NCBI RefSeq assembly: GCF_022631375.1
Contig: NZ_JALBGC010000004.1
Coordinates: forward strand, 124,001-188,000
DNA length: 64,000 nt
Direction: 5' to 3'
From: Hymenobacter cyanobacteriorum
Lineage (GTDB): Bacteria > Bacteroidota > Bacteroidia > Cytophagales > Hymenobacteraceae
The position numbers and the translations under genes were made by a program. This document shows, one piece after another, positions 8,913-17,831 of this stretch. How positions within the stretch are numbered: position 1 is the first letter of the stretch; each line of letters starts with the position of its first letter. The notes under the pieces were generated by a model. It did not search any database and was not told where the DNA came from. It saw only the letters and a program-made list of their open reading frames with translations.

Positions 8913-9824
8913 ATGCCCACCCTCGACCCCGGCATCGGCGAAAAATTCTCGCGCCGCACCCGCCGGGCCATCAACCACGACGGCTCCTTCAACGTGCGGC
9001 GGCGCGGCGGCCCGCACCGCCACGACCCGTACCAGTGGCTTATCCAAATGGATTGGTGGCCGTTTATCGGGCTCGTCGTGGTGTTTTTTACGGTGCTGAA
9101 TGTGGCTTTTGCGCTCGCCTTCATGGCGCTGGGCCTGGAGGACCTGCCCGGCGTGGCCGCTCCGCACGACGGCGTGCAGGACTTCCTGAGCGCGCTGTTC
9201 TTTTCCATCCAGACTTTCACATCCGTGGGCTACGGGCACGTGTACCCGGGCACCAACGCCACCGGTTTCCTCAGCAGCGTGGAGGCGCTGGTGGGCGTGC
9301 TCACCTTCGCGCTGGCCACGGGCTTGCTGTATGGGCGGTTTTCGCGGCCCACGGCGCGCATCCATTTCAGCCGCACGGCCATCATCAGCCGCCGCGCCGA
9401 TGGCACACCCTGCCTGCAGTTCCGCATTGCCAACCAGCGCAACAACATCCTCATCGACCTGCAGGCCCGCGTGCTGCTCAAAACCACCAATCCCGCCACC
9501 AACGACCAGACCTACGCCCTGCTGCCACTCGAACGCGACACCATCAGCTTCTTCCCGCTAACCTGGACGCTGGTGCACGACATCACCCCCGAAAGCCCGC
9601 TCTTTGATTTACTACCAGCCGATTACGAGCGCCTCGATGTCGAAATCATTATCCAGCTGAAAGCCTACGACGACACCTTTGCGCAGGACGTGCACGCCCG
9701 CAACTCCTACACCCACGACGAAATCCAGTGGCACCGCCGCTTCCTCCGCGCCTACGAAGTGGACGACGACGGCATCGCCGTAGTCGATTTGGACATGGTG
9801 CACCAGACGGAGGCGTTGCCGTGA
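8913..9824 (+). CDS. Inward-rectifier-type K+ channel (KirBac family)
   Basis: Potassium channel subunit, 303 residues. The start is set at the ATG at 8913 because an in-frame extension upstream is only the translation of an inverted repeat. The N-terminal slide helix is followed by TM1 (about 50-75), a pore helix and the selectivity filter TSVGYGH with GYG at 106-108. TM2 is at about 117-137. The C-terminal half is the cytoplasmic immunoglobulin-like Kir domain (SRTAIIS, CLQFRIANQRNN, PLTWTLVHDI). The TGA stop abuts an inverted repeat shared with the convergent gene at 9908. Confidence 0.93.
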   Translation: MPTLDPGIGEKFSRRTRRAINHDGSFNVRRRGGPHRHDPYQWLIQMDWWPFIGLVVVFFTVLNVAFALAFMALGLEDLPGVAAPHDGVQDFLSALFFSIQTFTSVGYGHVYPGTNATGFLSSVEALVGVLTFALATGLLYGRFSRPTARIHFSRTAIISRRADGTPCLQFRIANQRNNILIDLQARVLLKTTNPATNDQTYALLPLERDTISFFPLTWTLVHDITPESPLFDLLPADYERLDVEIIIQLKAYDDTFAQDVHARNSYTHDEIQWHRRFLRAYEVDDDGIAVVDLDMVHQTEALP

Positions 9825-9915
9825 ATGAGTAAAATGGTAAATGAGTAAATGGGTAAGACAAACCGCTTTACTCACTTACTCACTTACTCACTTACTCATT
9901 TGCCATTTTACTCAT
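9825..9915. repeat. Inverted repeat family F at convergent gene ends
   Basis: Arms ATGAGTAAAATGGTAAATGA and near-complement; the right arm contains four tandem CTTACTCA units. The channel gene stop (TGA) abuts the left arm, and the right arm encodes the last two residues and TAA stop of the phospholipase-like gene. Confidence 0.9.
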
Positions 9916-10885
9916 CGTGCCCCGGGGCTGTGCCCGACACCGGCGCGGCGGCCGTTTCTTTAGCTTCGCGCTCCAGGCGCTGCTGCTCGGCTTCGGAGGG
10001 CTGGTATTGCAGTTGGCGCAGGTCGGGCGAGCCGCCATCGACCCAGCAGGTGTACCAGAAGTCGCCAATCAGGCCCGAGGCGTAGCGTAGCTGGCGTTCC
10101 ACCTGCCCGTTCAGGCGGGCGTGGTAGGCTTTGCTGAACTCGCGCGAGTAGGTCCGAATGGTTTGGCTGCCGCGCTGCTCGTAGCCGAATTTCTGGTCGT
10201 CGCCTACCTCGGCCGTGAGCTGCTTCTCGAAGCGCAGCACCGAATCGACGGCCGCATGCGAGCGAATTACGGCGGCCCAGATGGCATCGGTGGCGTTGGG
10301 CAAGTACGTGGCCTTACCCGAAAACAGGTCGTAGTCGGCGCTTAGCAGTTCGGGCAGGCGCGATTCCCACAGCCCGTGAATGCCGCGCTGGCCCGTGAGC
10401 TGGCCGTTGTAGTTGCGGGTGGTGTGCAGCGGCACGCAGGCATCGGCAATGTAGTGGCCCATGTCGGCCGAGAGGCGCAGAATCCGGTCGGTATCTTTGG
10501 CCTTGAAGGCGGCGGTGAGCTGGTTTTTCATGCTCACCACGTTCCAGGGCACAATGCCGTGGCGCAGCAGCGAGTCCTCGCCGTAGCGGGCCACGGCGTC
10601 GGCGTACTTGCGGGGCAGCTTAAACTCGGCACTGTCGCCGTAGCGGTCCACGTCGAGAAAGTGCTTGGGGGCCTCGCCCGGCACCAGCAGGCGGCGCGAG
10701 TCGGGCCGGGTGGCGTTCACTGTCAGGTAGTCGATGTTGGCCTTGTAGAAACCAATCATGCCCGGCGGTAACGTGTACACGGCCAGCCGGTTCAGCAGGC
10801 GGTGCCCGAAAAAGCCCCAGGCCTGCGCCCGCAGGGCCACTAAGAGCAGGGGCATAAATAGCAGCAGGAATCCGTATTTTTTCAC
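9908..10885 (-). CDS. Zinc-dependent phospholipase C/S1-P1 nuclease-like exported protein
   Basis: Predicted exported zinc hydrolase of 325 residues. A GTG at 10885 gives a compact signal peptide beginning MKKYGFLLLF; a TTG three codons upstream is the alternative. Cleavage after RAQA would leave Trp as residue 1 of the mature protein (WGFFGHR), which suits this fold because the N-terminal Trp is a zinc ligand. Further likely ligands are in FGHR, PKHFLD and MGHYIADACVPLH. Whether it cleaves phospholipids or nucleic acid cannot be told from sequence. Its last two residues and TAA stop lie in the arm of the inverted repeat at 9825-9915. Confidence 0.85.
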   Translation of the reverse strand: MKKYGFLLLFMPLLLVALRAQAWGFFGHRLLNRLAVYTLPPGMIGFYKANIDYLTVNATRPDSRRLLVPGEAPKHFLDVDRYGDSAEFKLPRKYADAVARYGEDSLLRHGIVPWNVVSMKNQLTAAFKAKDTDRILRLSADMGHYIADACVPLHTTRNYNGQLTGQRGIHGLWESRLPELLSADYDLFSGKATYLPNATDAIWAAVIRSHAAVDSVLRFEKQLTAEVGDDQKFGYEQRGSQTIRTYSREFSKAYHARLNGQVERQLRYASGLIGDFWYTCWVDGGSPDLRQLQYQPSEAEQQRLEREAKETAAAPVSGTAPGHDE

Positions 10886-10922
10886 GGCTAACAAGGTACG
10901 ATTCCGGCGTTATATTTCAATT

Positions 10923-11015
10923 TTCTGTCATCCTGAGCAGCGCGAAGGACCTTATCACGCCCAAACAAACTCGTTCAGACGTGATAAGGTCCTTCGCGCT
11001 GCTCAGGATAACAGA
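10923..11015. repeat. Inverted repeat family A2, copy 2
   Basis: Arms TGTCATCCTGAGCAGCGCGA...TTATCACG, with nearly perfect complement. Between the start of the phospholipase-like gene and the stop of def. Confidence 0.92.
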
Positions 11016-11025
11016 AAAATAACTC

Positions 11026-11634
11026 TTACCGCCGTCGGCCTTCGCCCGCGAACTTCATGCGGTACTCGTGGTTCACGTCGCCCTTGCTGATGCGAGCCAG
11101 CTTGCCCTTCAGCAGCTGCTTCTTGAAACCGGAGAGCTTGTCGGTGAACAGAATGCCCTCCAGGTGGTCGTACTCGTGCTGAATCACGCGGGCGGCCATG
11201 CCCGAGAAAGCCTCCTCGTGCACCTGGCGGTTTTCGTCCTCGTAGCGCAGCACGATGTCGGCGCAGCGCGTCACCATCTCGCGAATGCCGGGAATGCTCA
11301 GGCAGCCTTCCTGAAACGCCCACTGCTCGCCGGTTTCGCTCACCATCTGCGGGTTGATGAACGCGCGCTTGATGCCGGCCTCGGGCACTTCGCCCTCTTC
11401 CAACTCAGCCAGGTCCTCCTCGTCGAGCTCCACCATCGGGCCCGAGTCCATCACGAACAGGCGCACGGCCTTGCCAATCTGCGGCGCGGCCAGCCCCACG
11501 CCGTGGGCCGAATACATGGTTTCGTACATGTCGGCAATCAGCTGCTTTAGCTCGGCGGCGGGCATGTCGGCGGCTATGTTCTTGGCTTTGGTCTTGAGGA
11601 CGGGGTCGCCGATGGCAACAATGGGGTAAATCAT
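11026..11634 (-). CDS. def: Peptide deformylase
   Basis: Removes the formyl group from the starting methionine of new proteins; a cytoplasmic iron or zinc enzyme of 202 residues. All three signature motifs are present: GVGLAAPQIG, EGCLSIPG (metal-binding Cys) and QHEYDHLEG (two His ligands and catalytic Glu). An acidic insert (DEEDLAELEEGEVPE) lies between motifs 1 and 2. The next gene on the same strand is ruvX, a common Bacteroidota neighbourhood, but a family A1 repeat separates them. Confidence 0.97.
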   Translation of the reverse strand: MIYPIVAIGDPVLKTKAKNIAADMPAAELKQLIADMYETMYSAHGVGLAAPQIGKAVRLFVMDSGPMVELDEEDLAELEEGEVPEAGIKRAFINPQMVSETGEQWAFQEGCLSIPGIREMVTRCADIVLRYEDENRQVHEEAFSGMAARVIQHEYDHLEGILFTDKLSGFKKQLLKGKLARISKGDVNHEYRMKFAGEGRRR

Positions 11635-11655
11635 GGCAATGGGTAATAAAACGGA

Positions 11656-11756
11656 ACGTCATGCTGAGCTTGTCGAAGCATCTCTACTGCACAACTAATT
11701 CATTCAAGTTGGTTTACTACTGCGGTAGAGATGCTTCGACAAGCTCAGCATGACGT
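11656..11756. repeat. Inverted repeat family A1, copy 3
   Basis: Arms ACGTCATGCTGAGCTTGTCG...CATCTCTAC with long perfect complement. Separates def from ruvX. Confidence 0.92.
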
Positions 11757-11773
11757 CCCAATAGTGACAAAAA

Positions 11774-12199
11774 TTAAATTTCCCGCATCAGCGGCGATTC
11801 GAGAAAGGATTGCAGGATAATGGCGGCACTGATGCGGTCGACGGTGGCTTTGTCGCGGCGGGCCTTCTGGCCGAGGCCGCCGGCCAGCATGGTGGCGTGG
11901 GCCATGCGCGAGGTAAACCGCTCATCAAGCTCGTGAATGGGCAGTTCGGGTAGCTCGCGGCGCAGCGTGCGCAGCAGGCCCACCACGGCGCTGGTCACGT
12001 CGGTGGGCTCGTTGAGCAGCGTGCGGGGCATGCCCACCACAATGGCCCGCAGCGGTTCGCGCAGGTGGTAGGCCTTCACGTAGGCCAGCAGGTCTTTGCT
12101 ATGGATGGTTTCGAGCGGCGAGGCAATCATGCCCAGCGGGTCGGTCACGGCGAGGCCCACGCGCTTGTTGCCGTAGTCGATGGCGAGGATGCGGGGCAT
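11774..12199 (-). CDS. ruvX: Putative pre-16S rRNA nuclease/Holliday junction resolvase RuvX (YqgF)
   Basis: RNase H-fold nuclease of the YqgF/RuvX family, 141 residues, thought to trim the 16S rRNA 5' end. The ATG at 12199 gives the conserved start MPRILAIDYGNKRVGLAV, whose Asp is a catalytic metal ligand. VVGMPRTL, the acidic DERFTS and the C-terminal KARRDKATVDRISAAIIL helix match the family. A good promoter lies 53 bases upstream (12252-12280, minus strand). Confidence 0.94.
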   Translation of the reverse strand: MPRILAIDYGNKRVGLAVTDPLGMIASPLETIHSKDLLAYVKAYHLREPLRAIVVGMPRTLLNEPTDVTSAVVGLLRTLRRELPELPIHELDERFTSRMAHATMLAGGLGQKARRDKATVDRISAAIILQSFLESPLMREI

Positions 12200-12251
12200 G
12201 GGCCGAAGAAGAACTGAAGTGAAATGCAGGGCCGACAACCGCCGGCGGCTG

Positions 12252-12280
12252 CAAAGATACGGCCGGTGGCAGGCAGTCAA
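12252..12280 (-). promoter_or_regulatory. Promoter of ruvX (TTG-N18-TATCTTTG)
   Basis: On the minus strand TATCTTTG (-7) is preceded by TTG at 18 bases, matching the Bacteroidota primary sigma consensus. Transcription should start about 45 bases before the ruvX ATG. Confidence 0.7.
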
Positions 12281-12616
12281 TCCGGCCGATGGCGGCATCC
12301 GTAGCTACCCGGCTTCGGGCTCGGGGCGAAAAACCCGAAGTCCAACGCGTTTTTCGCATTGCTGAGCGAAACAAAGTTATTCTTTTCTGAATAAAGTGAT
12401 ATATTGCTGCCGCTTAGGCCAGGCACCGACGGCTTGCGCCTGATTGTAATATGCCAGTACAATAGGCGCCTATTTGCCTTTTGAATGTAACCAATTGTAT
12501 TGATTCAGGAAATTCAGAAATGGCTACCTATTGACGCTTGCAACTGGGAAAATTTCTATAATTTTGAAGTCTATCCAATCCTATCCTATTTGTCGATAAC
12601 GCTACGCTAATTCACT
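12281..12616. other. Intergenic gap without a gene
   Basis: 336 bases between the ruvX promoter and the S41 protease gene. AT-richer than its surroundings, with a small GGGCGAAAAACCCG hairpin near 12324. No convincing ORF, repeat family member or RNA was seen. Confidence 0.6.
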
Positions 12617-14290
12617 ATGCCCCTTTCTACGCCTGCTAATCAGGAGCTTGGCCGGCCGGCTGCCCCCCGGCGGCGCGGCTGGTTGCGGCAGAGTGTGCTG
12701 TTGCTGCTGGCCATGGGCTGCGGCGTGCTGGTGGCCAACAATCCGTTCCGGCCTTCTTCCGAAAACCCCGACGCTACGGCGCGCGGCTACCTGCGCTTCA
12801 AGGAGATTCTCAGCTACGTGGACCGCGACTACGCCGACACGGTGGACACCGAGGGGCTGGCCGATTACGCCGTGATGCAGATGCTGGAAAAGCTCGACCC
12901 GCACTCGGTGTACATCCCGGCCCGCGACCGCGACCGCACCGACTCCTTTCTGCAAAGCGACTTCGACGGCGTAGGCATCGAATTCAACCTTTTCCGGGAT
13001 ACCATGACGGTGGTAGCCCCGCTCAGCGGCGGGCCCGCCGAGCAGGCCGGCGTGCAGCCCGGCGACCAGGTGCTCAGCATTGGCGGCAAGCGGGTATCGG
13101 GGGCGCGCCTCACCACGGCGCAGCTTTCGCAGCTGCTGCGCGGGCCCCGGGGCAGCAGCGTGGCACTGGTGCTGCATCGTCGCCAATTGCCGCGGCCCCT
13201 CAGCGTGAGCATTGCCCGCAGCCGCATTCCCAACAGTTCCATCGACGCGGCGTATCTGGTCGACCCGCAAACCGGCTACATCAAAGTAAGCCGCTTTGCC
13301 TCGGGCACTTACGACGAGTTCAAGACTGCGCTGGCCGATTTGCGCCGACAAGGCCTCACGCGCCTCGTGCTCGACCTGCGCGGCAACCCCGGCGGCTACC
13401 TCGACCGCGCCACCCGCCTGGCCGATGAGTTCATTGCCGGCTCGCGCAAAATCGTGTACACCGACGGCAAGGGCGACCAGTACGACTCCCAAACCTACGC
13501 CCGCGTGGCCGGCGAGTTTGAAGAAGGCCCACTGGTGGTGCTTGTGGACGAAGGCAGCGCCAGCGCCGCCGAAGTGGTGGCCGGCGCGCTGCAGGACCAC
13601 GACCGCGCCATTATTGTGGGCCGCCGCACCTTCGGCAAGGGCCTCGTGCAGCAGCCCATTTCGCTTAGCGACGGCGGCGAGCTGCGCCTCACCATTGCCC
13701 GCTACTACACGCCGGTGGGCCGCTCCATTCAGAAACCTTACGGTGCCAACTACGCCGAATACAGCGCCGACGTGGCCAAGCGCGCCGCTCACGGCGAGCT
13801 GCAATCGGCCGACAGCATCCACTTCGCCAAGGAGCTGCGCTTCCGCACCGACCACGGCCGCACGGTGTACGGCGGCGGCGGCATCATGCCCGACATTTTT
13901 GTGCCGCGCGATTCGCTGGCCCACTCGGCCTACTACACTGCTCTGATGGCCCACGGCGTGCCCCGCGCCTTCGCCCTGAACTTCTACCAAACCCACAAGG
14001 AAGAACTGGAGGCTCTGCGCTTCGAGCAATTCAATGCCACTTTCCGCATCAGCGACGCGCAATTGGCCAGCCTCGCCGCCCAGGCCGCCCAGGACGGCGT
14101 GGTGGCTGACCCCGGGGCCGTGCGCCGCTGTGCCGGCCTGCTCCGCAACCAGATGAAGGCCTACATTGCCCGCAGCGCCTACGGCCTGGTGCCCTACTAC
14201 ACCGTGCTGCGCGAGCACGACCTGGAGCTGCAGCGCGCCCTGCACGCCGTGGGCGACAGCACCGCACAGCTGGCGCTGCTGGGCAAGTAG
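12617..14290 (+). CDS. S41 family C-terminal processing protease (CtpA-like)
   Basis: Membrane-anchored periplasmic serine protease, 557 residues. A single N-terminal membrane helix (about 24-41) is followed by the S41 N-terminal region (EKLDPHSVYI), a PDZ domain at about 115-190 and the protease core. The catalytic dyad is Ser316 in GSASAAE and Lys341 in TFGKG, 25 residues apart as in CtpB. RGNPGGYL is the usual core strand. The 120-residue tail after the core is helical. Such enzymes trim C-termini of envelope proteins. The gene stands alone, with no obvious operon. Confidence 0.95.
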   Translation: MPLSTPANQELGRPAAPRRRGWLRQSVLLLLAMGCGVLVANNPFRPSSENPDATARGYLRFKEILSYVDRDYADTVDTEGLADYAVMQMLEKLDPHSVYIPARDRDRTDSFLQSDFDGVGIEFNLFRDTMTVVAPLSGGPAEQAGVQPGDQVLSIGGKRVSGARLTTAQLSQLLRGPRGSSVALVLHRRQLPRPLSVSIARSRIPNSSIDAAYLVDPQTGYIKVSRFASGTYDEFKTALADLRRQGLTRLVLDLRGNPGGYLDRATRLADEFIAGSRKIVYTDGKGDQYDSQTYARVAGEFEEGPLVVLVDEGSASAAEVVAGALQDHDRAIIVGRRTFGKGLVQQPISLSDGGELRLTIARYYTPVGRSIQKPYGANYAEYSADVAKRAAHGELQSADSIHFAKELRFRTDHGRTVYGGGGIMPDIFVPRDSLAHSAYYTALMAHGVPRAFALNFYQTHKEELEALRFEQFNATFRISDAQLASLAAQAAQDGVVADPGAVRRCAGLLRNQMKAYIARSAYGLVPYYTVLREHDLELQRALHAVGDSTAQLALLGK

Positions 14291-14353
14291 CATAAGGTGC
14301 AATTTTGGCTAGAGTGCACAAGCTATAGCCACTGCAGGCTTCCCCCGAAGCGC

Positions 14354-14361
14354 TACCTTTG
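14354..14361 (+). promoter_or_regulatory. -7 element TACCTTTG before lipoprotein gene
   Basis: Exact TAnnTTTG match 33 bases upstream of the GTG at 14394. No clear TTTG -33 element at the usual spacing. Confidence 0.5.
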
Positions 14362-14393
14362 CTGAGTAGCCTGATTACGTAGGTTTCTGGTTT

Positions 14394-14864
14394 GTGAAAC
14401 GCAATATCTTCATCATCAGCCTGGTGCTTTCCGTCGGGGCGATAGTGCTGGGCTGCAAAAAAGAAGTGGCTGCTCCCGCGCCGGTAGTGCGTGAAATGCG
14501 GCTCAAAATCAACGGCCGGCCCTATACCTGGCCGTGTCGGGCGGGCATCCGTGACGTGTTCGGTAGCTTCATCACAATGGAGGGCGGAGAACCGCAGGGA
14601 GGCGATGGCATCAGCATCACCTACGAAGAACAGCCGTCCTATCCGTCGCCTAAGCCATACAAGCCGGTGCGGGCTACGCTTGTCTTAAACGGCGTTACGT
14701 ATCGCATCACGGGCATCGGCACCTCTACCAGTCACGTAAATTACCTGCTTGGCACCTACAGTGAAGACGAGGCGGCCAATAAGATTGTGGGAACATTTGA
14801 AGGCGAAGAAAACCAGCTTGGTATTCGCCTTGAGGAAGGCCGCTTTACCACGGTTATTCACTAA
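14394..14864 (+). CDS. Small lipoprotein of unknown function
   Basis: Lipoprotein of 156 residues starting at a GTG (MKRNIFIISLVLSVGAI). The lipobox is VLGC with Cys21. The rest is beta-rich, with strands such as EMRLKINGRPYTW and RATLVLNGVTYRITG, and contains no recognised domain. A TACCTTTG -7 element lies 33 bases upstream of the start, so it is probably transcribed alone. It resembles the many single-domain Bacteroidota lipoproteins that lack assigned roles. Confidence 0.72.
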   Translation: MKRNIFIISLVLSVGAIVLGCKKEVAAPAPVVREMRLKINGRPYTWPCRAGIRDVFGSFITMEGGEPQGGDGISITYEEQPSYPSPKPYKPVRATLVLNGVTYRITGIGTSTSHVNYLLGTYSEDEAANKIVGTFEGEENQLGIRLEEGRFTTVIH

Positions 14865-14994
14865 AAGCGGTGCGCCGCGGCCCCGAAGGCACGCAGCCGA
14901 GAAAGGAGGTGCCCACCCGGCGATGGGGCAGGGGCGATAAGAATGGATTTGGCAACAGCTTGTACCTTCACGGTCCCATCCCACCCCCACGATT

Positions 14995-16200
14995 ATGGCT
15001 TATTACCACCGCCTCGGCCAGATTCCGCGCAAGCGCCACACCCAGTTTCGCCAGCCCGACGGCTCCCTGTATTCGGAGCAGCTGGTGGGCACGCAGGGTT
15101 TCCACGGCGTGTCGTCGCTGCTCTACCACGTGCACCCGCCCACCCAGATTAAGCACGTGGGCACGCCCAAACCCTATGCCCCCAAGCTGCTGAAGGACCG
15201 CCCGCTGCAGCCCGAGCACCTGCGCACCCTCGCCCAGACCAGCACCGGCGGCGACTACCTGGCCGCCCGCCAAACGCTGCTTGGCAACGCCGACGTGACG
15301 ATGAGCATCTGCAACCCCACGGACAAGCGGATGGACTACTACTACAAAAACGCCCAGGCCGACGAGGTGATTTTCGTGCACGAAGGCAGCGGCGAACTCT
15401 GGAGCCAACTAGGCAAAGTCGTGTTCGAGGCCGGCGACTACGTGGTGGTGCCGCGCACGGTCATCCACCAGTTCCATTTCAACGAAGGCCCGGTGCGGCT
15501 GATGATTGTGGAGTCGTTCAGCCCCGTGGAAACGGTGCGGCGCTACCGCAACCACTTCGGCCAGCTGCTGGAACACTCGCCCTATTGCGAGCGCGACATC
15601 CGCCCGCCGAGCGAGCTGATTCTGGAGGATAAACCCGAAGGCGACTACGTGGTGCATGTCAAAAAGGAAGGCCTGCTGCACGAACTGACCTACGCCCACT
15701 GCCCCTTTGATGTGGTGGGTTGGGACGGGTATTTCTACCCCTACGCCTTCAGCATCCACGATTTCGAGCCCATCACCGGCCGCCTGCACCAGCCGCCGCC
15801 CGTGCATCAGACGTTCGAGGGGCACAACTACGTCATCTGCTCGTTTGTGCCGCGGCTGTTCGACTACCACCCGCTCAGCATTCCGGCCCCCTACAACCAC
15901 GCCAACGTCGATTCCGACGAAGTGCTGTACTACGTGGCCGGCAATTTCATGTCGCGCAAGGGCGTCGATTTGGCCTCCTTCACCTGGCACCCCACCGGGC
16001 TGCCGCACGGCCCGCACCCCGGCACCGTGGAGGCCAGCATCGGCAAAAAGGAAACCCACGAGCTGGCCGTGATGGTGGACACTTTCCGTCCGCTCTACCT
16101 CACCGAGGCCGCGCTGCCCTACGTCGACGGCCGCTACCCCATGAGTTGGAACCCCGGCTTCGTGCCCGACCCGCCCAAGTCGGCCGATATGATGGATTAG
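14995..16200 (+). CDS. hmgA: Homogentisate 1,2-dioxygenase
   Basis: Iron(II) ring-cleavage dioxygenase that opens homogentisate to maleylacetoacetate in tyrosine and phenylalanine breakdown, 401 residues. The cupin fold is visible: first half EVIFVHEGSGELWSQLG and VPRTVIHQFHF, second half YNHANVDSDEVLYY and TGLPHGPHPG. These supply the expected His, Glu and His iron ligands. Length is slightly below the animal enzyme, usual for the bacterial branch. No other tyrosine-degradation gene is adjacent. Confidence 0.94.
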   Translation: MAYYHRLGQIPRKRHTQFRQPDGSLYSEQLVGTQGFHGVSSLLYHVHPPTQIKHVGTPKPYAPKLLKDRPLQPEHLRTLAQTSTGGDYLAARQTLLGNADVTMSICNPTDKRMDYYYKNAQADEVIFVHEGSGELWSQLGKVVFEAGDYVVVPRTVIHQFHFNEGPVRLMIVESFSPVETVRRYRNHFGQLLEHSPYCERDIRPPSELILEDKPEGDYVVHVKKEGLLHELTYAHCPFDVVGWDGYFYPYAFSIHDFEPITGRLHQPPPVHQTFEGHNYVICSFVPRLFDYHPLSIPAPYNHANVDSDEVLYYVAGNFMSRKGVDLASFTWHPTGLPHGPHPGTVEASIGKKETHELAVMVDTFRPLYLTEAALPYVDGRYPMSWNPGFVPDPPKSADMMD

Positions 16201-16365
16201 GAGGCGCGCGAACTTTTAGTTTGCATCCCGCCCCCTTGTTCGGGCCGTAGTGAAGCTGCTTTACGAGGTTTGTGTGTAATTTTAGAAAGTGTCTTAGCCA
16301 CTGCTCGCGAACTTTTTAGCGGCCGGGCTGCGTATATCGAAACTCATTCACCATTCCGACTATCT

Positions 16366-16905
16366 ATGAAGAAGCTGTTATTTCTTGCTCCGGCTCTGCT
16401 GCTGCTAACGGTGGTTGGCTGCAAAAAAAACGTGCTCGACGAGCTGCTGACCTTTACAGTGGATGTATCGCAGAATTCGCGTATCCCACCGCCCAGCATC
16501 TTCTACACGGGCCTGCCCAAGCCGGTTTCCGTTATCACGAACTCGGAAGCCTCGTTTCGTAACAACAAGACCACCCGCGACAAGGTCAAAAACGTGCTAC
16601 TCGACCAGATGCAGCTGACGCTAGTGAGTCCGGCCACGCTCAACTTCGACTTTCTGGATACGCTACGCGTGTACATCAACACGCCAAACGTAAAAAACCG
16701 CATTCAACTCGCTTATTTATATAACCCACCCAAAGGGGTGAAAACCCTGACCCTGGTGCCTACGACCGAACGGCTCGACGATTACCTGAAAGCCGATACC
16801 TACGAGCTGACGGTGTATAGCCGGCAGCGGCCCAATTACTTTATCCGGGATTCGCTCACCATTCGTTCCGATACTCGCTTCAAGGTAACGGCCAACTCGT
16901 TGTAG
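16366..16905 (+). CDS. Lipoprotein of unknown function
   Basis: Lipoprotein of 179 residues from the ATG at 16366; the longer in-frame start would put a non-signal sequence first. The signal MKKLLFLAPALLLLTVVGC ends at Cys19 followed by basic KKN. The mature part is a mixed alpha/beta domain with VDVSQNSRIPPP and RVYINTPNVKNRIQLAY; no family is recognised. A strong terminator follows (16925-16960), shared with the convergent gene. Confidence 0.75.
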   Translation: MKKLLFLAPALLLLTVVGCKKNVLDELLTFTVDVSQNSRIPPPSIFYTGLPKPVSVITNSEASFRNNKTTRDKVKNVLLDQMQLTLVSPATLNFDFLDTLRVYINTPNVKNRIQLAYLYNPPKGVKTLTLVPTTERLDDYLKADTYELTVYSRQRPNYFIRDSLTIRSDTRFKVTANSL

Positions 16906-16924
16906 CTGCTGGCGCTAATACAAC

Positions 16925-16960
16925 AAAAAGCCCTTTCTGCGTATCCAGAAAGGGCTTTTT
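16925..16960. terminator. Bidirectional terminator
   Basis: AAAAAGCCCTTTCTG and complement with a 6-base loop, A-run on one side and T-run on the other. Serves the convergent genes ending at 16905 and 16978. Confidence 0.9.
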
Positions 16961-16977
16961 ATATGCGTTTGAAGGGA

Positions 16978-17706
16978 TTATTTCACCACGGCCAATTTGT
17001 TGAAGTAATCCAGCATGCGGGCCACGTCGGTGGGCTTGTCGTAGAGTAGCTGCTTGGTCATGGCGTAGGCATTCACGGCCTCGGCGCGGTTGCCAAACAA
17101 GCGCTGCACTGAGGAGCGGCTGAGTTCCAAGGGGCGCAGGGGCTCGCTGGGGTCGTTGCCGGCACCTACCAGCAGCAGCGGCGCCATCGAGAGGCGGCCG
17201 GCCACGGCATCGGCGCCCGAGGTGTAGAGCCACGCCAATAGCAGCGGCCCGGCATCCACCATCGTGAGGACTTCCACGAACTCGCGGCGCTGGCCGGCGC
17301 TGCCTTCCTTCACCAGGCGCGGGCGGAAGCGGCGCACGGGTACCGCGGCATCGCCGGGCTCGCCGAGGTCGAAGCCGCGCAGGCTGCCCACGGGCCAGAG
17401 GTGGGTCGAGTCGAGGTTAATCGAGTCCTGCGCTTCGAGCAGGCGCAGGCCGGCGTGGTAGCGCAGGCCGGGCACGGGCCGGTAGCGCCCGTCGAAGGTG
17501 CGCAAGGCGCCCGGCTGCAGGCTGCCATCGCCGAAAAAACCCGAGCCCTGGGCCTTGAGGTTGGCGCGCAGCGCGGTTTCCTGCGGTGGGCGGTTGGCCT
17601 GGGCGTAGAGCGTGCGAGCCTCCACCACGTCGTGGCTGGCCTGGGCCTGCGCCGGCCGTAGGGAAGCGCCCACCCCCAGCAAAATCAGCAGAAAAGTAAT
17701 TTTCAC
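16978..17706 (-). CDS. Exported protein of unknown function
   Basis: Protein of 242 residues with a signal peptide (MKITFLLILLGVGASLRPAQAQA). The middle part (TFDGRYRPVPGLRYHAG and DSINLDSTHLWPVGSLRGF) resembles the beta-stranded modules of uncharacterised Hymenobacter periplasmic proteins. The C-terminus is helical and ends VARMLDYFNKLAVVK. No catalytic motif is seen. It converges with the lipoprotein gene to its left across a two-way terminator. Confidence 0.7.
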   Translation of the reverse strand: MKITFLLILLGVGASLRPAQAQASHDVVEARTLYAQANRPPQETALRANLKAQGSGFFGDGSLQPGALRTFDGRYRPVPGLRYHAGLRLLEAQDSINLDSTHLWPVGSLRGFDLGEPGDAAVPVRRFRPRLVKEGSAGQRREFVEVLTMVDAGPLLLAWLYTSGADAVAGRLSMAPLLLVGAGNDPSEPLRPLELSRSSVQRLFGNRAEAVNAYAMTKQLLYDKPTDVARMLDYFNKLAVVK

Positions 17707-17831
17707 GAATAGTCCTACAAAAACGGTAATAAAGAAAAACGACTAACTAGCAGGGTGTCAAAAATACAAATTATGCCGCATTATGACGTTACTGCCCGCG
17801 CTTTTCCAACACCGTGCCATTTCGCTGAGGC

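Noticed and set aside
12602..14302. 566-codon open frame on the minus strand
   Set aside because: Antisense to the S41 protease, whose catalytic and PDZ motifs are clear; the antisense product has shadow composition.
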